NCBI GenBank assembly: GCA_018241745.1
Contig: JAFEDG010000159.1
Location: forward strand, 1-50,130
Length of the DNA: 50,130 bases
Direction of reading: 5' to 3'
From: Pseudomonadota bacterium
Lineage (GTDB): Bacteria; Pseudomonadota; Gammaproteobacteria; Burkholderiales; Casimicrobiaceae
In this document: one piece after another, positions 39,704 to 49,772 of the stretch
Layout of the letters: each line of letters opens with the position of its first letter
Position numbering within the stretch: the stretch's first letter is position 1
The notes under the pieces: generated by a model
What the model was told of the DNA's origin: nothing
The model's input: only the letters and a program-made list of their open reading frames with translations
Database searches by the model: none
Translations under genes and position numbers: made by a program

Positions 39704-40335
39704 TGCCCGCCCGCGACACCGGCCCACGCGCCCGCGCCGAGCCGCTGTCGGGGCTGGACGAGCTCGCGGCCGCGCTGCGGGCGCTGCCCGGCGTCGGCCC
39801 CAAGGCCGCGCAGCGGATGGCGTTGCACCTGTTGCAGCACGACCGCCCCGGCGCGATGCGCCTGTCGGTGGCGCTGGCGCGCGCGACCGACAGCGTCCAC
39901 CATTGCGAGCGCTGCAACACGTTCACCGAGGACACGCTGTGCACGCTGTGCCGGTCGACGAAGCGCGACGAAGCGTTGCTGTGCATCGTCGAGACGCCCG
40001 CCGACCTGCTGATGGTCGAGCAGACGCATGCTTACGACGGGCTCTACTTCGTGCTGATGGGGCGCCTGTCGCCGCTGGACGGCATCGGTCCGCGGGACAT
40101 TGCGCTCGACCGGCTGCTGAAGCGCGCCACCGACGGCCGCGTCCGCGAAGTGGTGCTCGCCACCAATTTCACGCACGAGGGCGAGGCCACCGCGCACTAC
40201 ATCGGCGAGCTGCTCGCCAACCGCGGCATCCGCGTCAGTCGCCTCGCGCGCGGCGTGCCGGTCGGCGGCGAGCTGGAATACGTCGACGCTGGCACGCTGG
40301 CGCAGGCGTTGCGCGAGCGCCGGCCCGTCGCCTGA
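39703..40335 (+). CDS. recR: Recombination protein RecR
   Basis: A 210-residue protein that works with RecO and RecF to load RecA on gapped DNA. It has the helix-hairpin-helix [17 protein letters not shown], a four-cysteine zinc finger (C-E-R-C ... C-T-L-C at about 68-86) and a Toprim domain from [39 protein letters not shown]-terminal [27 protein letters not shown] is the Walker B-like end. The ATG overlaps the ybaB stop by one base. Confidence 0.97.
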   Translation: MPARDTGPRARAEPLSGLDELAAALRALPGVGPKAAQRMALHLLQHDRPGAMRLSVALARATDSVHHCERCNTFTEDTLCTLCRSTKRDEALLCIVETPADLLMVEQTHAYDGLYFVLMGRLSPLDGIGPRDIALDRLLKRATDGRVREVVLATNFTHEGEATAHYIGELLANRGIRVSRLARGVPVGGELEYVDAGTLAQALRERRPVA

Positions 40336-40414
40336 CGCGGGTTCCCATCCGCTGCGGCGCGGAGTACGCTGCGGTAGCGAGCGCCATCCACGAGGCGCCA
40401 CGGAGGAGACAACC

Positions 40415-40867
40415 ATGCTCGTCAGCGAAATCCTGCGGATCAAGGGCAACACGCTGTTCACGACCGGCCCGGGCGGCGCGGTGCTGGACGCGGTCGGCGT
40501 GATGGCGCAGCACGACATCGGCTCGCTGGTGATCATGGAGAACGGCATGCTCGTCGGCATGCTGACGTTCCGCGAGGTGCTGGAGGCGATGGCGCAGCGC
40601 GGCGGCAAGCTCGAGGGGCTTGCCATCGGCGAGATCGCCGACCGCAACCCGTTGACGGCCACCCCGTCGCTCGACGTGATGGAGCTGCGCCGCGTGATGC
40701 TCGAGCGCCATGCGCGTTACGTCCCGGTGATGGACGGCGCGACGCTGCAGGGCGTCGTCTCGTTCCACGACGTGGCCAAGGCCGTGTACGAGGAGCAGAG
40801 CTTCGAGAACCGGATGCTGAAGAGCTACATCAAGAACTGGCCGGACGACGAGATGCAGTCGGCATAG
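40415..40867 (+). CDS. CBS-domain pair protein
   Basis: A 150-residue cytosolic protein of two CBS motifs and little else. The first is MLVSEILRIKGNTLFTTGPGGAVLDAVGVMAQHDIGSLVIMENGMLVGMLTFREVLEAM, the second DRNPLTATPSLDVMELRRVMLERHARYVPVMDGATLQGVVSFHDVAKAVYEE. Such pairs usually bind AMP, ATP or S-adenosylmethionine, but no function is known for this stand-alone version. A GGAGGAG precedes the ATG at 40415. It ends 11 bases from the convergent methylase gene. Confidence 0.85.
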   Translation: MLVSEILRIKGNTLFTTGPGGAVLDAVGVMAQHDIGSLVIMENGMLVGMLTFREVLEAMAQRGGKLEGLAIGEIADRNPLTATPSLDVMELRRVMLERHARYVPVMDGATLQGVVSFHDVAKAVYEEQSFENRMLKSYIKNWPDDEMQSA

Positions 40868-40878
40868 GCGCCGACGCA

Positions 40879-41589
40879 TCACGCCAGCAGCAGGAAGATC
40901 GCGGGCCGCTTCGCGTAGCTGCTGAAATCCGTGCCGCGCCAGCGCGCAACCGGCCGCGCGACGACCGCTTCGGTCGGTAACGTCAGGTCCACCGCGACGC
41001 ACAGCCGAGTCCGTGGCGCGAGCGTTGTGCACAGCGTCTCCAGCATCGCGACGTTGCGGTAAGGCGTCTCGATGAAAATCTGCGTCGACTGCGCGGCGCG
41101 CGACTCGCGCTCCAGCCGCTGCAACGCGGTCGCACGCGCGGCCGGTGTCTGCGGCAGGTAACCGTGGAACGCGAAGCGTTGCCCGTCGAGGCCCGACGCC
41201 ATCAGCGCGAGCAGGATCGACGATGGGCCCACGAGCGGGACGACGTGGTGGCCCGCGGCATGCGCGGCGGCGACCAGCCGCGCGCCGGGATCGGCAACCG
41301 CGGGCGCACCGGCATCGGATACGAGGCCAATGGCCTCGCCGCGCGCGAGCGGCGCCAGCAGCCGCTCCAGCGTCGCCGCATCCGGGTCTTCCCCGAGCGG
41401 CGCGATCGCCAGCGACGCGATCGGCACGCCGACGTCGAGCGCACCGAGGAACGCGCGCGCGGCCTTGGGCGTCTCGACGACCCAGTGACGGAGCGAGCGG
41501 GCGATCGCGAGCGTCGCGGCCGGCAATACCGAGGCGGGGTCGGAGGCGCCCAGCGTGTTGGGCACGAGGTAAAGAGCGGGGGCGCTCAT
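40879..41589 (-). CDS. SAM-dependent methyltransferase, tetrapyrrole methylase/RsmI-like
   Basis: A 236-residue protein of the tetrapyrrole-methylase fold. It has LYLVPNTLG at the N terminus, EAIGLVSDAGAPAVADPGARLVAAAHAAGHHVVPLVGPSSILLALMASGLDGQRFAFHGYLPQ, the SAM-binding core of RsmI-type 16S rRNA 2'-O-methylases, and TQIFIETPYRNVAMLETLCTTLAPRTRLCVAVDLTLPTE. It is shorter than E. coli RsmI (286) and lacks the usual C-terminal extension, so it is better treated as an RsmI paralogue of unknown target. The start overlaps the maf stop (ATGA), a known pairing in Betaproteobacteria. Confidence 0.85.
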   Translation of the reverse strand: MSAPALYLVPNTLGASDPASVLPAATLAIARSLRHWVVETPKAARAFLGALDVGVPIASLAIAPLGEDPDAATLERLLAPLARGEAIGLVSDAGAPAVADPGARLVAAAHAAGHHVVPLVGPSSILLALMASGLDGQRFAFHGYLPQTPAARATALQRLERESRAAQSTQIFIETPYRNVAMLETLCTTLAPRTRLCVAVDLTLPTEAVVARPVARWRGTDFSSYAKRPAIFLLLA

Positions 41590-42188
41590 GCGGTGGGCGG
41601 CAGCATCACGCCTTCGGCACGCAGCATCCGCGCCACGGTGATCAGCGGCAGGCCGATCAGCGCCGTCGGGTCGTCGCAGGTGATCGCATCCACGAGCGCG
41701 ATGCCGAGGCCCTCGGAGCGCATCGAACCGGCGCAATCCCACGGCTGGTCCAGCGCAAGGTAGGCGTCGATCTCGGCGGCCGACAGCGTGCGGAAGCGGG
41801 TGACGACGTCGACGCTCGCCTGCGCGAGATGCCCGGTCCTGGCGTTGAGCAGCGCCACCGCGGTGTGGAACACGACGCTGCGGCCGGATTGGGCCGCGAG
41901 CTGTGCCCGGGCCGTCACGGGATCGCCCGGCTTGCTGACGGCTACGCCATCGCAGTCGGCCACCTGGTCCGAGCCCAGGATCAGCGCGTCCGGGTAGCGC
42001 GCGGCGACGGCGCGTGCCTTGGCGGCCGCGAGGCGCGTTGCGGTGGCCGCGGGCGGTTCGCCGGGCAGGGCGGTTTCGTCGACGGCGGGCGCCGCCACCG
42101 CAAACGCCAGGTGCAGCCGAGCCAGCAGCTCCTGCCGGTAGCGCGAGGTGGAGGCCAGGACGAGCGGGACGGTGGCGGCAGCGGTCAA
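41586..42188 (-). CDS. yceF: Maf-like nucleotide pyrophosphatase YceF
   Basis: A 200-residue Maf/Ham1-fold enzyme. E. coli YceF hydrolyses 7-methyl-GTP, probably cleaning non-canonical nucleotides. Motifs: LVLASTSRYRQELLARLHLAF, AAPAVDETALPGEPP, the GSDQVADCDG pair and CAGSMRSEGLGIALVDAITCDDPTALIGLPL, which match YceF better than the MafB/YhdE type. Start: TTG at 42188 (complement); in-frame ATG candidates lie inside yceD, so a TTG start is favoured, though no Shine-Dalgarno is visible. It is divergent from yceD and in E. coli yceF also borders yceD-rpmF-plsX. Confidence 0.9.
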   Translation of the reverse strand: MTAAATVPLVLASTSRYRQELLARLHLAFAVAAPAVDETALPGEPPAATATRLAAAKARAVAARYPDALILGSDQVADCDGVAVSKPGDPVTARAQLAAQSGRSVVFHTAVALLNARTGHLAQASVDVVTRFRTLSAAEIDAYLALDQPWDCAGSMRSEGLGIALVDAITCDDPTALIGLPLITVARMLRAEGVMLPPTA

Positions 42189-42211
42189 GGGACGGGATCC
42201 GGGCGAGCGTC

Positions 42212-42238
42212 GCCCGCAAGTGGCTTGTTTTTGCGGGC
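42212..42238. promoter_or_regulatory. Inverted repeat upstream of the yceD-fab promoter, possible operator
   Basis: GCCCGCAA (42212-42219) and TTGCGGGC (42231-42238) form a perfect 8-bp inverted repeat with an 11-base spacer, ending 4 bases before the -35 TTGACA. Position and symmetry suggest a regulator site for the ribosome/fatty-acid operon; alternatively it forms a hairpin in the yceF leader. Confidence 0.45.
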
Positions 42239-42242
42239 AATT

Positions 42243-42272
42243 TTGACATCGACACGCAAAATGCGCTATAGT
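42243..42272 (+). promoter_or_regulatory. Strong sigma-70 promoter for yceD-rpmF-plsX-fab
   Basis: A perfect TTGACA (42243-42248) and TATAGT (42267-42272) with 18-bp spacing, the best promoter in the window. Transcription would begin near 42279, about 28 bases before the yceD GTG. Confidence 0.8.
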
Positions 42273-42306
42273 CGCGCGTTTTTCCGGGCTTCGGTCAGGA
42301 CGAGTC

Positions 42307-42756
42307 GTGAAGACCGCATTCGACGGATTCAGGGCGGTCAGCAAGGGCGAGTCGCGCAGCGGCGTCGTTCACGCACGCGACCTCCCGCGGATTGCCGACC
42401 GGCTGGCGGACGCCGACGAGGCGGGCGCCGCGGACGACGAGATCCGCTGGGAGATCGGTGGCGTGCGGTCGGCCGAAGGGCGTCCGGCACTGACCATCGC
42501 GCTCGACGGCCACGTGCCGCTCGTGTGCCAGCGCTGCATGCAGCCGCTCGACTGGCCGGTGGAGCAGGTGAGCGAAGTGCTGCTCGCCCGCGACGAGACC
42601 GAGCTGGCGGCGCTCGACGAAGCCAGCGAGCAGGAAGTCGTGCTCGCGGATGCGCTGCTCGATCCGCGCGTGCTGGTGGAAGACGAGCTGTTGCTGACGC
42701 TGCCGTTCGTCCCGCGCCACGCGGACGGCGCGTGCGCCGAGGCTCCGGAAGCGTAG
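42307..42756 (+). CDS. yceD: YceD family protein (DUF177)
   Basis: A 149-residue protein of the 23S rRNA accumulation family. The conserved pattern LDGHVPLVCQRCMQPLDWPVEQVSEVLLA carries the CQRC motif, and VVLADALLDPRVLVEDELLLTLPFVPRHADGAC is the family C terminus with LVEDELLL and P-H spacing. In bacteria and plastids it is needed for 23S rRNA accumulation. A GTG start at 42307 with AGGACGAG upstream is used. It is first in the operon that carries rpmF. Confidence 0.92.
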   Translation: MKTAFDGFRAVSKGESRSGVVHARDLPRIADRLADADEAGAADDEIRWEIGGVRSAEGRPALTIALDGHVPLVCQRCMQPLDWPVEQVSEVLLARDETELAALDEASEQEVVLADALLDPRVLVEDELLLTLPFVPRHADGACAEAPEA

Positions 42757-42825
42757 GGGTATCGCAGTTGACGATCGTAATGCCGTTTGCGCGGAAGGCG
42801 CGGACGGTCCGTTGAGGAGAGATCC

Positions 42826-43008
42826 ATGGCAGTCCAGCAGAACAAGAAATCGCCGTCGAAGCGCGGCATGCACCGTGCGCACGACTTCCTCGCCAAGCCG
42901 GCGTTGGCCGTCGAGCCGACGACGGGCGAGACGCACCGTCGCCACCACATCAGCCCGACCGGTTTCTATCGCGGCAAGAAGGTCGTCAAGACCAAGGCCG
43001 ACGAGTAA
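42826..43008 (+). CDS. rpmF: 50S ribosomal protein bL32
   Basis: A 60-residue ribosomal protein with the family start [46 protein letters not shown] is the bL32 C-terminal tail. No CxxC zinc motif is present; this is the common zinc-free proteobacterial type. Its ATG at 42826 follows a strong GAGGAGAG. The yceD-rpmF-plsX order is conserved across Proteobacteria. Confidence 0.97.
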   Translation: MAVQQNKKSPSKRGMHRAHDFLAKPALAVEPTTGETHRRHHISPTGFYRGKKVVKTKADE

Positions 43009-43135
43009 GGTGCCGCGCCCGCCGCGGCGTCCGTCCTGACGTCCTGCACGTGACGGTCGCTCGCGCACGCCCTGCCGTGCGCCCCGATCGCTGTCGCGTG
43101 CCGGCGCCCGGCCGCTGCCGGCGCGTGCCCGCCGC

Positions 43136-44191
43136 ATGACCATCACGGTCGCCATCGATGCGATGGGCGGGGACCATGGTCCGTCCGTGACCGTTCCCGC
43201 CGCGCTCGCATTCCTGCACGACGTGCCTGATGCGCGCGTGATCATCGTCGGCGCCGACGACGTGCTGCGGAAGGCGATCGCCGGTGCGCCCCCGGACGTC
43301 GCGTCGCGGATCACCGTGCACGCGGCGACCGAAGTCGTCGCGATGGACGACCCGCCTGCCGATGCGCTGCGCAAGAAGAAGGACTCGTCGATGCGCGTTG
43401 CGATCAACCTCGTGAAGGACGGCACCGCGCACGCATGCGTGTCGGCCGGCAACACGGGGGCGCTGATGGCCATCGCGCGCTTCGTGCTGAAGACGCTGCC
43501 CGGCATCGACCGTCCGGCGATCGCGTCGCAGCTGCCCACGCGCAAGGGCGTCGTCACGGCGCTGGACCTCGGCGCCAACGTCAACTGCTCGGCGGAGCAG
43601 CTCGTGCAGTTCGCCGCGATGGGGAGCGCGCTGTGCTCCGCCGTCGAAGGCATCGAGCGGCCGACCGTGGGCCTGCTCAACATCGGCGAGGAAGACATCA
43701 AGGGCAACGAGCTCGTGAAGGAGACGGCCGAGCTGTTGAAGCGCTCGGGCCTCAACTTCGCGGGCAATGTCGAAGGCGACGACATCTTCAAGGGCACGAC
43801 CGACGTCGTCGTCTGCGACGGCTTCGTCGGCAACGTGGCGTTGAAGACCACCGAAGGCCTCGCCGGCATGCTCGCCGACTTCCTCAAGCGCGAGTTCACG
43901 CGCAACCCGCTCACCAAGCTGTCCGCGCTCGTCGCGTACCCGGTGCTGCAGGCGTTCCGCAAGCGCGTCGACCCGCGGCGCTACAACGGCGCGACGCTCG
44001 TCGGGCTGCGCGGCGTCGTCGTCAAGAGCCACGGCGGCACGGACGTGTTCGGTTTCGCGCAGGCCATCCGCAAGGCGCACACCGAGGTGCTGCACGACGT
44101 GCTTGCCGGCATCGCGCAGCGGATCGCGGCGATGCCCGCCGCGGCCATCGCACCCGGCGCCACCGCCGTGGCGGCGACGCCCGATGCCTAG
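43136..44191 (+). CDS. plsX: Phosphate acyltransferase PlsX
   Basis: A 351-residue enzyme that makes acyl-phosphate from acyl-ACP at the start of phospholipid synthesis. [27 protein letters not shown] is the classic N terminus. [36 protein letters not shown] and [39 protein letters not shown] are conserved PlsX blocks, and [21 protein letters not shown] follows. It starts 127 bases after rpmF, in a gap where I see no other gene, and its last 8 bases overlap fabH. Confidence 0.97.
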   Translation: MTITVAIDAMGGDHGPSVTVPAALAFLHDVPDARVIIVGADDVLRKAIAGAPPDVASRITVHAATEVVAMDDPPADALRKKKDSSMRVAINLVKDGTAHACVSAGNTGALMAIARFVLKTLPGIDRPAIASQLPTRKGVVTALDLGANVNCSAEQLVQFAAMGSALCSAVEGIERPTVGLLNIGEEDIKGNELVKETAELLKRSGLNFAGNVEGDDIFKGTTDVVVCDGFVGNVALKTTEGLAGMLADFLKREFTRNPLTKLSALVAYPVLQAFRKRVDPRRYNGATLVGLRGVVVKSHGGTDVFGFAQAIRKAHTEVLHDVLAGIAQRIAAMPAAAIAPGATAVAATPDA

Positions 44192-45143
44192 CCGCATCGC
44201 CGGTACCGGCAGCTACCTGCCGGCGCGCGTGCTCACGAATGCGGAGCTCGCGGCCCGCGTGGGCAGCAGCGACGAGTGGATCCGCACGCGCACGGGCATC
44301 TGCCAGCGGCACATCGCCGCCGACGCCGAGACGACCTCCGACCTGGCCGTCCACGCCGCACGGCGCGCGCTCGACGCGGCGGGCATCGCGCCGGCGGACG
44401 TCGACCTGATCATCGTCGCGACGACGACGCCGGACATGATCTTCCCGTCGACCGCATGCATCGTGCAGGCGAAGCTCGGCGCGGCCGGCGGCCCGGCTTT
44501 CGACGTGCAGGCCGTGTGCTCGGGCTTCGTCTACGCGCTGACGATCGCGGATCGCATGGTGGCCGACGGCCTCGCGCGCAACGCACTCGTGATCGGCGCC
44601 GAGATCTATTCGCGGATCCTCGACTGGAATGACCGCGGCACCTGCGTGCTGTTCGGCGACGGTGCCGGCGCGGTCGTGCTCGTGCCGAGCGACACGCCGG
44701 GCGTGCTCGCGACCAAACTGCACGCGGACGGCTCGCACCGCGACATCCTGTGCGTTCCCGGCCAGGTCCACAACGGCCGGGTGACCGGCACACCGTTCCT
44801 GCACATGGACGGCGGCGCCGTCTTCAAGTTCGCCGTGAAGGTGCTGGCCGACGTCGCCGAAGAGTCGCTCGCCGCCTGCCACATGGATGCGAGCGCGATC
44901 GACTGGCTGATCCCGCACCAGGCGAACATCCGCATCATGGACGCGACGGCCAAGCGGCTCGGGCTCGGGGCCGAGCGCGTCATCGTCACCGTCGACCGGC
45001 ACGGCAACACGTCGGCCGCGTCGATTCCGCTGGCGCTCGACACCGCCGTCCGCGATGGCCGCATCCAGCGCGGCCAGCACGTGATGCTGCTCGGTGTCGG
45101 CGGCGGCTTCACCTGGGGCTCGGTGTTCCTGCGATGGCTATGA
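44184..45143 (+). CDS. fabH: 3-oxoacyl-ACP synthase III
   Basis: A 319-residue thiolase-fold enzyme that starts fatty-acid synthesis by condensing acetyl-CoA with malonyl-ACP. The catalytic triad is C112 (AVCSGF), H245 (IPHQAN) and N275 (HGNTSAAS). [19 protein letters not shown] and [13 protein letters not shown] are the family N terminus. ATG at 44184 lies within the plsX end (8-base overlap), and the stop overlaps fabD (ATGA at 45140), so plsX-fabH-fabD-fabG form a coupled operon. Confidence 0.97.
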   Translation: MPSRIAGTGSYLPARVLTNAELAARVGSSDEWIRTRTGICQRHIAADAETTSDLAVHAARRALDAAGIAPADVDLIIVATTTPDMIFPSTACIVQAKLGAAGGPAFDVQAVCSGFVYALTIADRMVADGLARNALVIGAEIYSRILDWNDRGTCVLFGDGAGAVVLVPSDTPGVLATKLHADGSHRDILCVPGQVHNGRVTGTPFLHMDGGAVFKFAVKVLADVAEESLAACHMDASAIDWLIPHQANIRIMDATAKRLGLGAERVIVTVDRHGNTSAASIPLALDTAVRDGRIQRGQHVMLLGVGGGFTWGSVFLRWL

Positions 45144-46084
45144 AGACAACCGCGTGCGTATTTCCGGGGCAGGGCTCGCAGACCGTGGGCATGCTCGCGC
45201 TGTACTCCGATCACCCGGTCGTGCGCGAGACGATCGACGAGGCCTCCGCGATCCTCGGCGAGGACCTGTGGGCACTGGTCGCGAATGGGCCCGTCGAAGC
45301 ACTGGCGCTGACGACGAACACGCAGCCCGTGATGCTCGCGGCGGACGTCGCCGTGTGGCGCGCGTGGCAGGCGGCCGGCGGGCCGAAGCCGGCTGCCGTC
45401 GCGGGCCACAGTCTCGGCGAGTACGCGGCGCTCGTGGCCGCCGGTGCACTCGCGTTCGCGGATGCGCTGCCCCTCGTCCGATATCGGGCGCAGGTGATGC
45501 AGGAAGCGGTGCCGGCCGGCGTCGGCGCGATGGCGGTCGTCATGGGGGGCGACGACGACGGCGTCCGCGCCGCGTGTGCCGAAGGCGCCCAGGGCCAGGT
45601 CGTGGAGGCGGTCAACTTCAACGCGCCCGGCCAGGTCGTCATCGCGGGGCACAAGGAAGCGGTGGAACGCACGATGGGACTCGTGCGTGCCCATGGCGCG
45701 AAGCGTGCGGTGCTGTTGCCCGTATCGGCGCCGTTCCACAGCACGTTGCTGCAGCCTGCCGCGGACAAGCTCGCCACGCGACTGGCCGGCGTCCCCTTCG
45801 CGACGCCGACGATCCCGGTCGTCCATAACGTCGACGTCGCGGAGCATCGGTCCGCCGCCGAGATCCGCGCCGCCCTCGCCGCGCAGGCCGCGCAGCCGGT
45901 GCAGTGGACGCAGACGGTCAGGAAGCTCGCGGCGGCATTCGGCGTGACGACGCTCGTCGAATGCGGGCCCGGCAAGGTGCTGACGAATCTCGTGCGGCGC
46001 ATCGACGAATCGCTGGAGGCGCTGCCACTCGCCGACGACACCGACATCGGCCTCGCGCTCGCGGCGCTGAACGGAGACGCGTGA
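45140..46084 (+). CDS. fabD: Malonyl-CoA-ACP transacylase
   Basis: A 314-residue enzyme that loads malonyl groups onto [17 protein letters not shown] opens the fold; the nucleophile is in GHSLGE (S91) and the catalytic histidine in PVSAPFHS (H200). [15 protein letters not shown] ends the core. The ATG at 45140 overlaps the fabH stop (ATGA); a Met two codons earlier is an alternative. Its stop overlaps the fabG ATG (TGATG). Confidence 0.97.
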   Translation: MKTTACVFPGQGSQTVGMLALYSDHPVVRETIDEASAILGEDLWALVANGPVEALALTTNTQPVMLAADVAVWRAWQAAGGPKPAAVAGHSLGEYAALVAAGALAFADALPLVRYRAQVMQEAVPAGVGAMAVVMGGDDDGVRAACAEGAQGQVVEAVNFNAPGQVVIAGHKEAVERTMGLVRAHGAKRAVLLPVSAPFHSTLLQPAADKLATRLAGVPFATPTIPVVHNVDVAEHRSAAEIRAALAAQAAQPVQWTQTVRKLAAAFGVTTLVECGPGKVLTNLVRRIDESLEALPLADDTDIGLALAALNGDA

Positions 46085-46833
46085 TGGACCGGGATCTCGA
46101 AGGCCAGGTGGCGCTCGTCACGGGGGCCACGCGCGGAATCGGCGAGGCGATCGCCCGCGTGCTTGCGGCGCGCGGCGCCACGGTCGTCGGCACGGCGACC
46201 ACCGCCGAGGGCGCGGCCAGGATCAGCGCGGCGCTGGCCGCGGCGGGCGCCAAGGGCGAGGGCCTTGCGCTGGACGTGACCGATGCCACCGCGACGGATG
46301 CGGCGCTCGCGGACATCGAGAAGCGCTTCGGCGCGATCGCCATCCTGGTCAACAACGCGGGGATCACGCGCGACAACCTGCTGCTCCGGATGAAGGACGA
46401 GGAGTGGGACGCCGTGATGGAGACCAACCTGAAGGCCGTGTTCCGCCTCTCCAAGGCCGTGCTGCGCAACATGATGAAGGCGCGCAGCGGTCGCATCATC
46501 CAGGTAGGGAGCGTTGTCGGGACGTCCGGCAACCCGGGGCAGGCCAACTACGCCGCGGCAAAGGCGGCACTGGTCGGGTTCAGCAAGGCGCTGGCGCAGG
46601 AGATCGGCAGCCGTAACATTACCGTCAACGTCGTGGCGCCGGGTTTCATCGATACTGCGATGACGCAGGCGTTGCCGGAGGCCGCGCGCACCGCATTGAT
46701 GCAGAAGATTCCGCTGGGGCGCCTGGGCACCGCGGACGACGTCGCGGAGGCGGTTGCATTCCTGGCGAGCCCGCGTGCCGCATACGTCACCGGTGCCACG
46801 TTGCACGTCAACGGCGGCATGCTGATGGCATGA
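46084..46833 (+). CDS. fabG: 3-oxoacyl-ACP reductase
   Basis: A 249-residue short-chain dehydrogenase that reduces 3-oxoacyl-ACP with NADPH. The Rossmann motif is GATRGIG (14-20), the NNAG motif is [17 protein letters not shown], and the catalytic set is S143 (VGSVVG), Y156 and K160 (YAAAK). It overlaps the fabD stop by one base (TGATG). A -10 box behind it starts the acpP transcript. Confidence 0.97.
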   Translation: MDRDLEGQVALVTGATRGIGEAIARVLAARGATVVGTATTAEGAARISAALAAAGAKGEGLALDVTDATATDAALADIEKRFGAIAILVNNAGITRDNLLLRMKDEEWDAVMETNLKAVFRLSKAVLRNMMKARSGRIIQVGSVVGTSGNPGQANYAAAKAALVGFSKALAQEIGSRNITVNVVAPGFIDTAMTQALPEAARTALMQKIPLGRLGTADDVAEAVAFLASPRAAYVTGATLHVNGGMLMA

Positions 46834-46865
46834 CCGCGACGGGGCGCCTGGCGCCGCGTCTGGGT

Positions 46866-46871
46866 TATAAT
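46866..46871 (+). promoter_or_regulatory. -10 element (TATAAT) for acpP
   Basis: A perfect TATAAT in the short gap between fabG and acpP, 37 bases before the acpP ATG. It would allow the very high expression expected for ACP independent of the fab operon. The -35 match is weak. Confidence 0.6.
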
Positions 46872-46907
46872 TCTGAGGTTTATCACGTCCCGCTTTGGGG
46901 GAGACGC

Positions 46908-47147
46908 ATGGAAAACGTAGAACAACGTGTCAAGAAGATCGTGGCCGAGCAACTTGGCGTCAACGACGCCGAGATCAAGAACGAGTCGTCGTTCGTCGAC
47001 GACCTCGGCGCCGATTCGCTCGACACGGTCGAACTGGTGATGGCGCTCGAAGAAGAGTTCGAGACCGAGATCCCTGACGAAGAGGCCGAGAAGATCACGA
47101 CGGTCCAGCAGGCGATCGACTACATCACGTCGCACGAAAAGAAATAA
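46908..47147 (+). CDS. acpP: Acyl carrier protein
   Basis: A 79-residue ACP. The phosphopantetheine attachment serine is S37 in [10 protein letters not shown]. The rest ([26 protein letters not shown] and [28 protein letters not shown]) is near-identical to the universal ACP. A strong GGGGGAG precedes the ATG at 46908. It carries growing acyl chains between the enzymes encoded around it. Confidence 0.98.
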   Translation: MENVEQRVKKIVAEQLGVNDAEIKNESSFVDDLGADSLDTVELVMALEEEFETEIPDEEAEKITTVQQAIDYITSHEKK

Positions 47148-47161
47148 CTCCGCGCACGCGC

Positions 47162-47183
47162 CGCCGGCCCGCCCGGGCCGGCG
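47162..47183 (+). terminator. GC-rich hairpin between acpP and fabF
   Basis: A perfect 10-bp stem (CGCCGGCCCG with CGGGCCGGCG) with a 2-base nominal loop, 14 bases after the acpP stop. A second 7-bp hairpin (GCGCAGC with GCTGCGC, 47181-47200) adjoins it. No T-run follows. It may give partial termination that keeps ACP above FabF. Confidence 0.45.
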
Positions 47184-47270
47184 CAGCGCGACTGCTGCGC
47201 GTTCGCGTCCCGGCCATCGTGCCGGGCGCGTTCACCGGCCAATAGGCCAGCCTCGTAGGCCCGTCCGCAC

Positions 47271-48509
47271 ATGTCCCGTCGCCGAGTCGTCGTCACCGGT
47301 CTAGGTATCGTATCTCCCGTCGGCATCGGCGTCGCCGACGCATGGAGCGCCATCGTCGCCGGCCGTTCCGGCATTGCGCCGATCACGCGCTTCGACGCGT
47401 CCGCGTTCCCGTCGCGCATCGCCGGCGAAGTGAAGAACTTCGACGTGACGCAGTACCTGTCGCCCAAGGAAGCACGGCGCTACGACACGTTCATCCATTA
47501 CGGCCTCGTCGCCACGATGGAGGCGGTCAAGGATGCGGGTCTGGACGCCTATGCCGGCGACAAGGAGCGCATCGGCCTGTGCATCGGGTCCGGCATCGGC
47601 GGGCTGCCGATGATCGAGGCCACCGACGCGGACTACCTGAAGGGCGGCCTGCGCAAGATCAGCCCGTTCTTCGTCCCCGGCTCGATCATCAACATGATCC
47701 CGGGCCTCGCGTCGATCCAGTACGGCTTCAAGGGCCCCAACCTCGCGACGGCCACGGCCTGCTCCACGGCCAACCACAGCATCGGCGAGGCCGCGCGCCT
47801 GATCGAGTACGGCGATGCCGACGTGATGATCGCGGGCGGCGCCGAATCCACGGTGAGCCCGCTCGGCGTCGGCGGCTTCTGCGCCGCGCGCGCACTGTCG
47901 CAGCGCAATGACGACCCCGCGGGGGCGAGCCGTCCGTGGGACAAGGATCGCGATGGCTTCGTGCTGGGCGAGGGCGCGGGCGTGCTGGTGCTCGAGGAAC
48001 TCGAGCACGCGAAGGCCCGTGGAGCGCGCATCTATTGCGAGCTCGCCGGCTACGGCCTGTCCGCGGACGCGCATCACATCACCGCGCCGCCGGAAGACGG
48101 CGACGGTGCGCGCCGCGCGATGATCAACACGCTGAAGAACGCGGGCATGCAGCCGGCGGACATCGACTACATCAATGCGCACGGCACGTCGACGCCGCTC
48201 GGCGACATCGCCGAGTGCACGGCGGTCAAGCGTGCGTTCGGCGACCATGCGCGCAAGCTGGCCGTCAGCTCGACCAAGTCGATGACCGGGCACCTGCTCG
48301 GCGCGGCGGGCGGCATCGAAGGCGTGTTCACCGTGCTCGCGATGCGCGACCAGGTGGCGCCGCCGACGATCAACCTCGTCAATCCCGACCCGGCCTGCGA
48401 CCTGGATTTCGTCCCCAACGCCGCGCGCCCGATGAAGATCACCGGCGCGCTGTCCAACTCGTTCGGCTTCGGCGGCACCAACGCGACGCTGGCGTTCCGC
48501 GCGCTGTAG
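47271..48509 (+). CDS. fabF: 3-oxoacyl-ACP synthase II
   Basis: A 412-residue ketosynthase that extends acyl-ACP chains. Active residues: C164 (TATACSTANHS), H304 (NAHGTSTPLGD), K336 and H341 (STKSMTGHLLGAAGG). SRRRVVVTGLGIVSPVG is the usual start. It lies 123 bases after acpP and 16 bases before lysC. The gap before lysC is short, so lysC may ride on the fab transcript. Confidence 0.97.
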   Translation: MSRRRVVVTGLGIVSPVGIGVADAWSAIVAGRSGIAPITRFDASAFPSRIAGEVKNFDVTQYLSPKEARRYDTFIHYGLVATMEAVKDAGLDAYAGDKERIGLCIGSGIGGLPMIEATDADYLKGGLRKISPFFVPGSIINMIPGLASIQYGFKGPNLATATACSTANHSIGEAARLIEYGDADVMIAGGAESTVSPLGVGGFCAARALSQRNDDPAGASRPWDKDRDGFVLGEGAGVLVLEELEHAKARGARIYCELAGYGLSADAHHITAPPEDGDGARRAMINTLKNAGMQPADIDYINAHGTSTPLGDIAECTAVKRAFGDHARKLAVSSTKSMTGHLLGAAGGIEGVFTVLAMRDQVAPPTINLVNPDPACDLDFVPNAARPMKITGALSNSFGFGGTNATLAFRAL

Positions 48510-48525
48510 CCGCGGCCGCGTCGAC

Positions 48526-49764
48526 ATGGCCCTGATCGTCCAGAAGTACGGCGGCACGTCGGTGGGTTCCACCGAGCGCATCCGCAACGTCGCGCGTCGT
48601 GTCGCGCACTACCGCAAGCAGGGCCACGACGTCGTCGTCGTCGTGTCCGCGATGGCAGGCGAGACCAACCGGCTGCTCGGTCTGGCGAAGGAGCTGTCGG
48701 AGCGCCCCGACCCGCGCGAGCTCGACGTCATCGCCGCGACGGGCGAGCAGGTGACGATCGGCCTGCTGGCCATCGCGCTGCAGGAAATGGGCGTGCCGGC
48801 GCGCAGCTACACGGGCGGCCAGGTGCGCATCCTGACCGACGATGCGTACACGAAGGCGCGGATCCTCGAGATCGACGAGTCGAGGATGCGCGCCGACCTG
48901 AAGGCCGGCAAGGTGGTCATCGTCGCGGGCTTCCAGGGCGTGGACAAGGACGGCAACATCACGACGCTCGGTCGCGGCGGCTCGGACACGTCCGGCGTCG
49001 CGCTCGCGGCGGCGCTGAAGGCCGACGAATGCCAGATCTACACGGACGTCGACGGCGTCTACACGACGGACCCGCGGATCGTGCCCGAGGCGCGGCGCCT
49101 CGACACGATCACGTTCGAGGAAATGCTGGAGCTCGCGAGCCAGGGCTCCAAGGTGCTGCAGATCCGGTCGGTGGAGTTCGCCGGCAAGTACCTGGTGAAG
49201 CTGCGCGTGCTGTCGTCGCTGGACGACCCGGAGTCGAACGCTCCCGGCACGCTGATCACGTTCGAGGAAGACGACAAGATGGAACAGGCGATCATTTCCG
49301 GCATCGCGTTCAACCGCGACGAAGCCAAGATCTCGGTGATGGGCGTGCCCGACAAGCCCGGCATCGCGTACGCGATCCTCGGCCCCGTGGCCGCCGCCAA
49401 CCTCGACGTCGACATGATCGTGCAGAACATCGGCGCCTCGGGCCACACGGACTTCTCGTTCACGGTCAACCGCAACGAGTACCAGAAGACGCTGGACGTG
49501 CTGAGCGCCGCCCGCGGCAAGAATTTCGAGGCGCGCGAGATCATCGGCGACAACCGCATCGCCAAGGTGTCGGTCGTCGGCATCGGGATGCGCTCGCACG
49601 TGGGCCTCGCGTCCAAGATGTTCAAGGCGCTGGCCGACGAAGGCATCAATATCCAGATGATCTCCACGTCCGAGATCAAGATCGCCGTCGTCATCGACGA
49701 GAAATACCTCGAGCTCGCCGTCCGCGTGCTGCACAAGGCGTTCGAGCTGGAGCAGGGCGGCTGA
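48526..49764 (+). CDS. lysC: Aspartate kinase
   Basis: A 412-residue monofunctional aspartokinase, first step of the lysine, threonine and methionine pathway. KYGGTSVG (7-14) is the kinase motif, followed by [38 protein letters not shown]. The C terminus has two ACT domains ([20 protein letters not shown] and [44 protein letters not shown]), which allow feedback inhibition by lysine and/or threonine. Unlike in gamma-type enzymes there is no homoserine dehydrogenase domain. tRNA-Ser follows, the usual order in Betaproteobacteria. Confidence 0.97.
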   Translation: MALIVQKYGGTSVGSTERIRNVARRVAHYRKQGHDVVVVVSAMAGETNRLLGLAKELSERPDPRELDVIAATGEQVTIGLLAIALQEMGVPARSYTGGQVRILTDDAYTKARILEIDESRMRADLKAGKVVIVAGFQGVDKDGNITTLGRGGSDTSGVALAAALKADECQIYTDVDGVYTTDPRIVPEARRLDTITFEEMLELASQGSKVLQIRSVEFAGKYLVKLRVLSSLDDPESNAPGTLITFEEDDKMEQAIISGIAFNRDEAKISVMGVPDKPGIAYAILGPVAAANLDVDMIVQNIGASGHTDFSFTVNRNEYQKTLDVLSAARGKNFEAREIIGDNRIAKVSVVGIGMRSHVGLASKMFKALADEGINIQMISTSEIKIAVVIDEKYLELAVRVLHKAFELEQGG

Positions 49765-49772
49765 TGCCCGCC

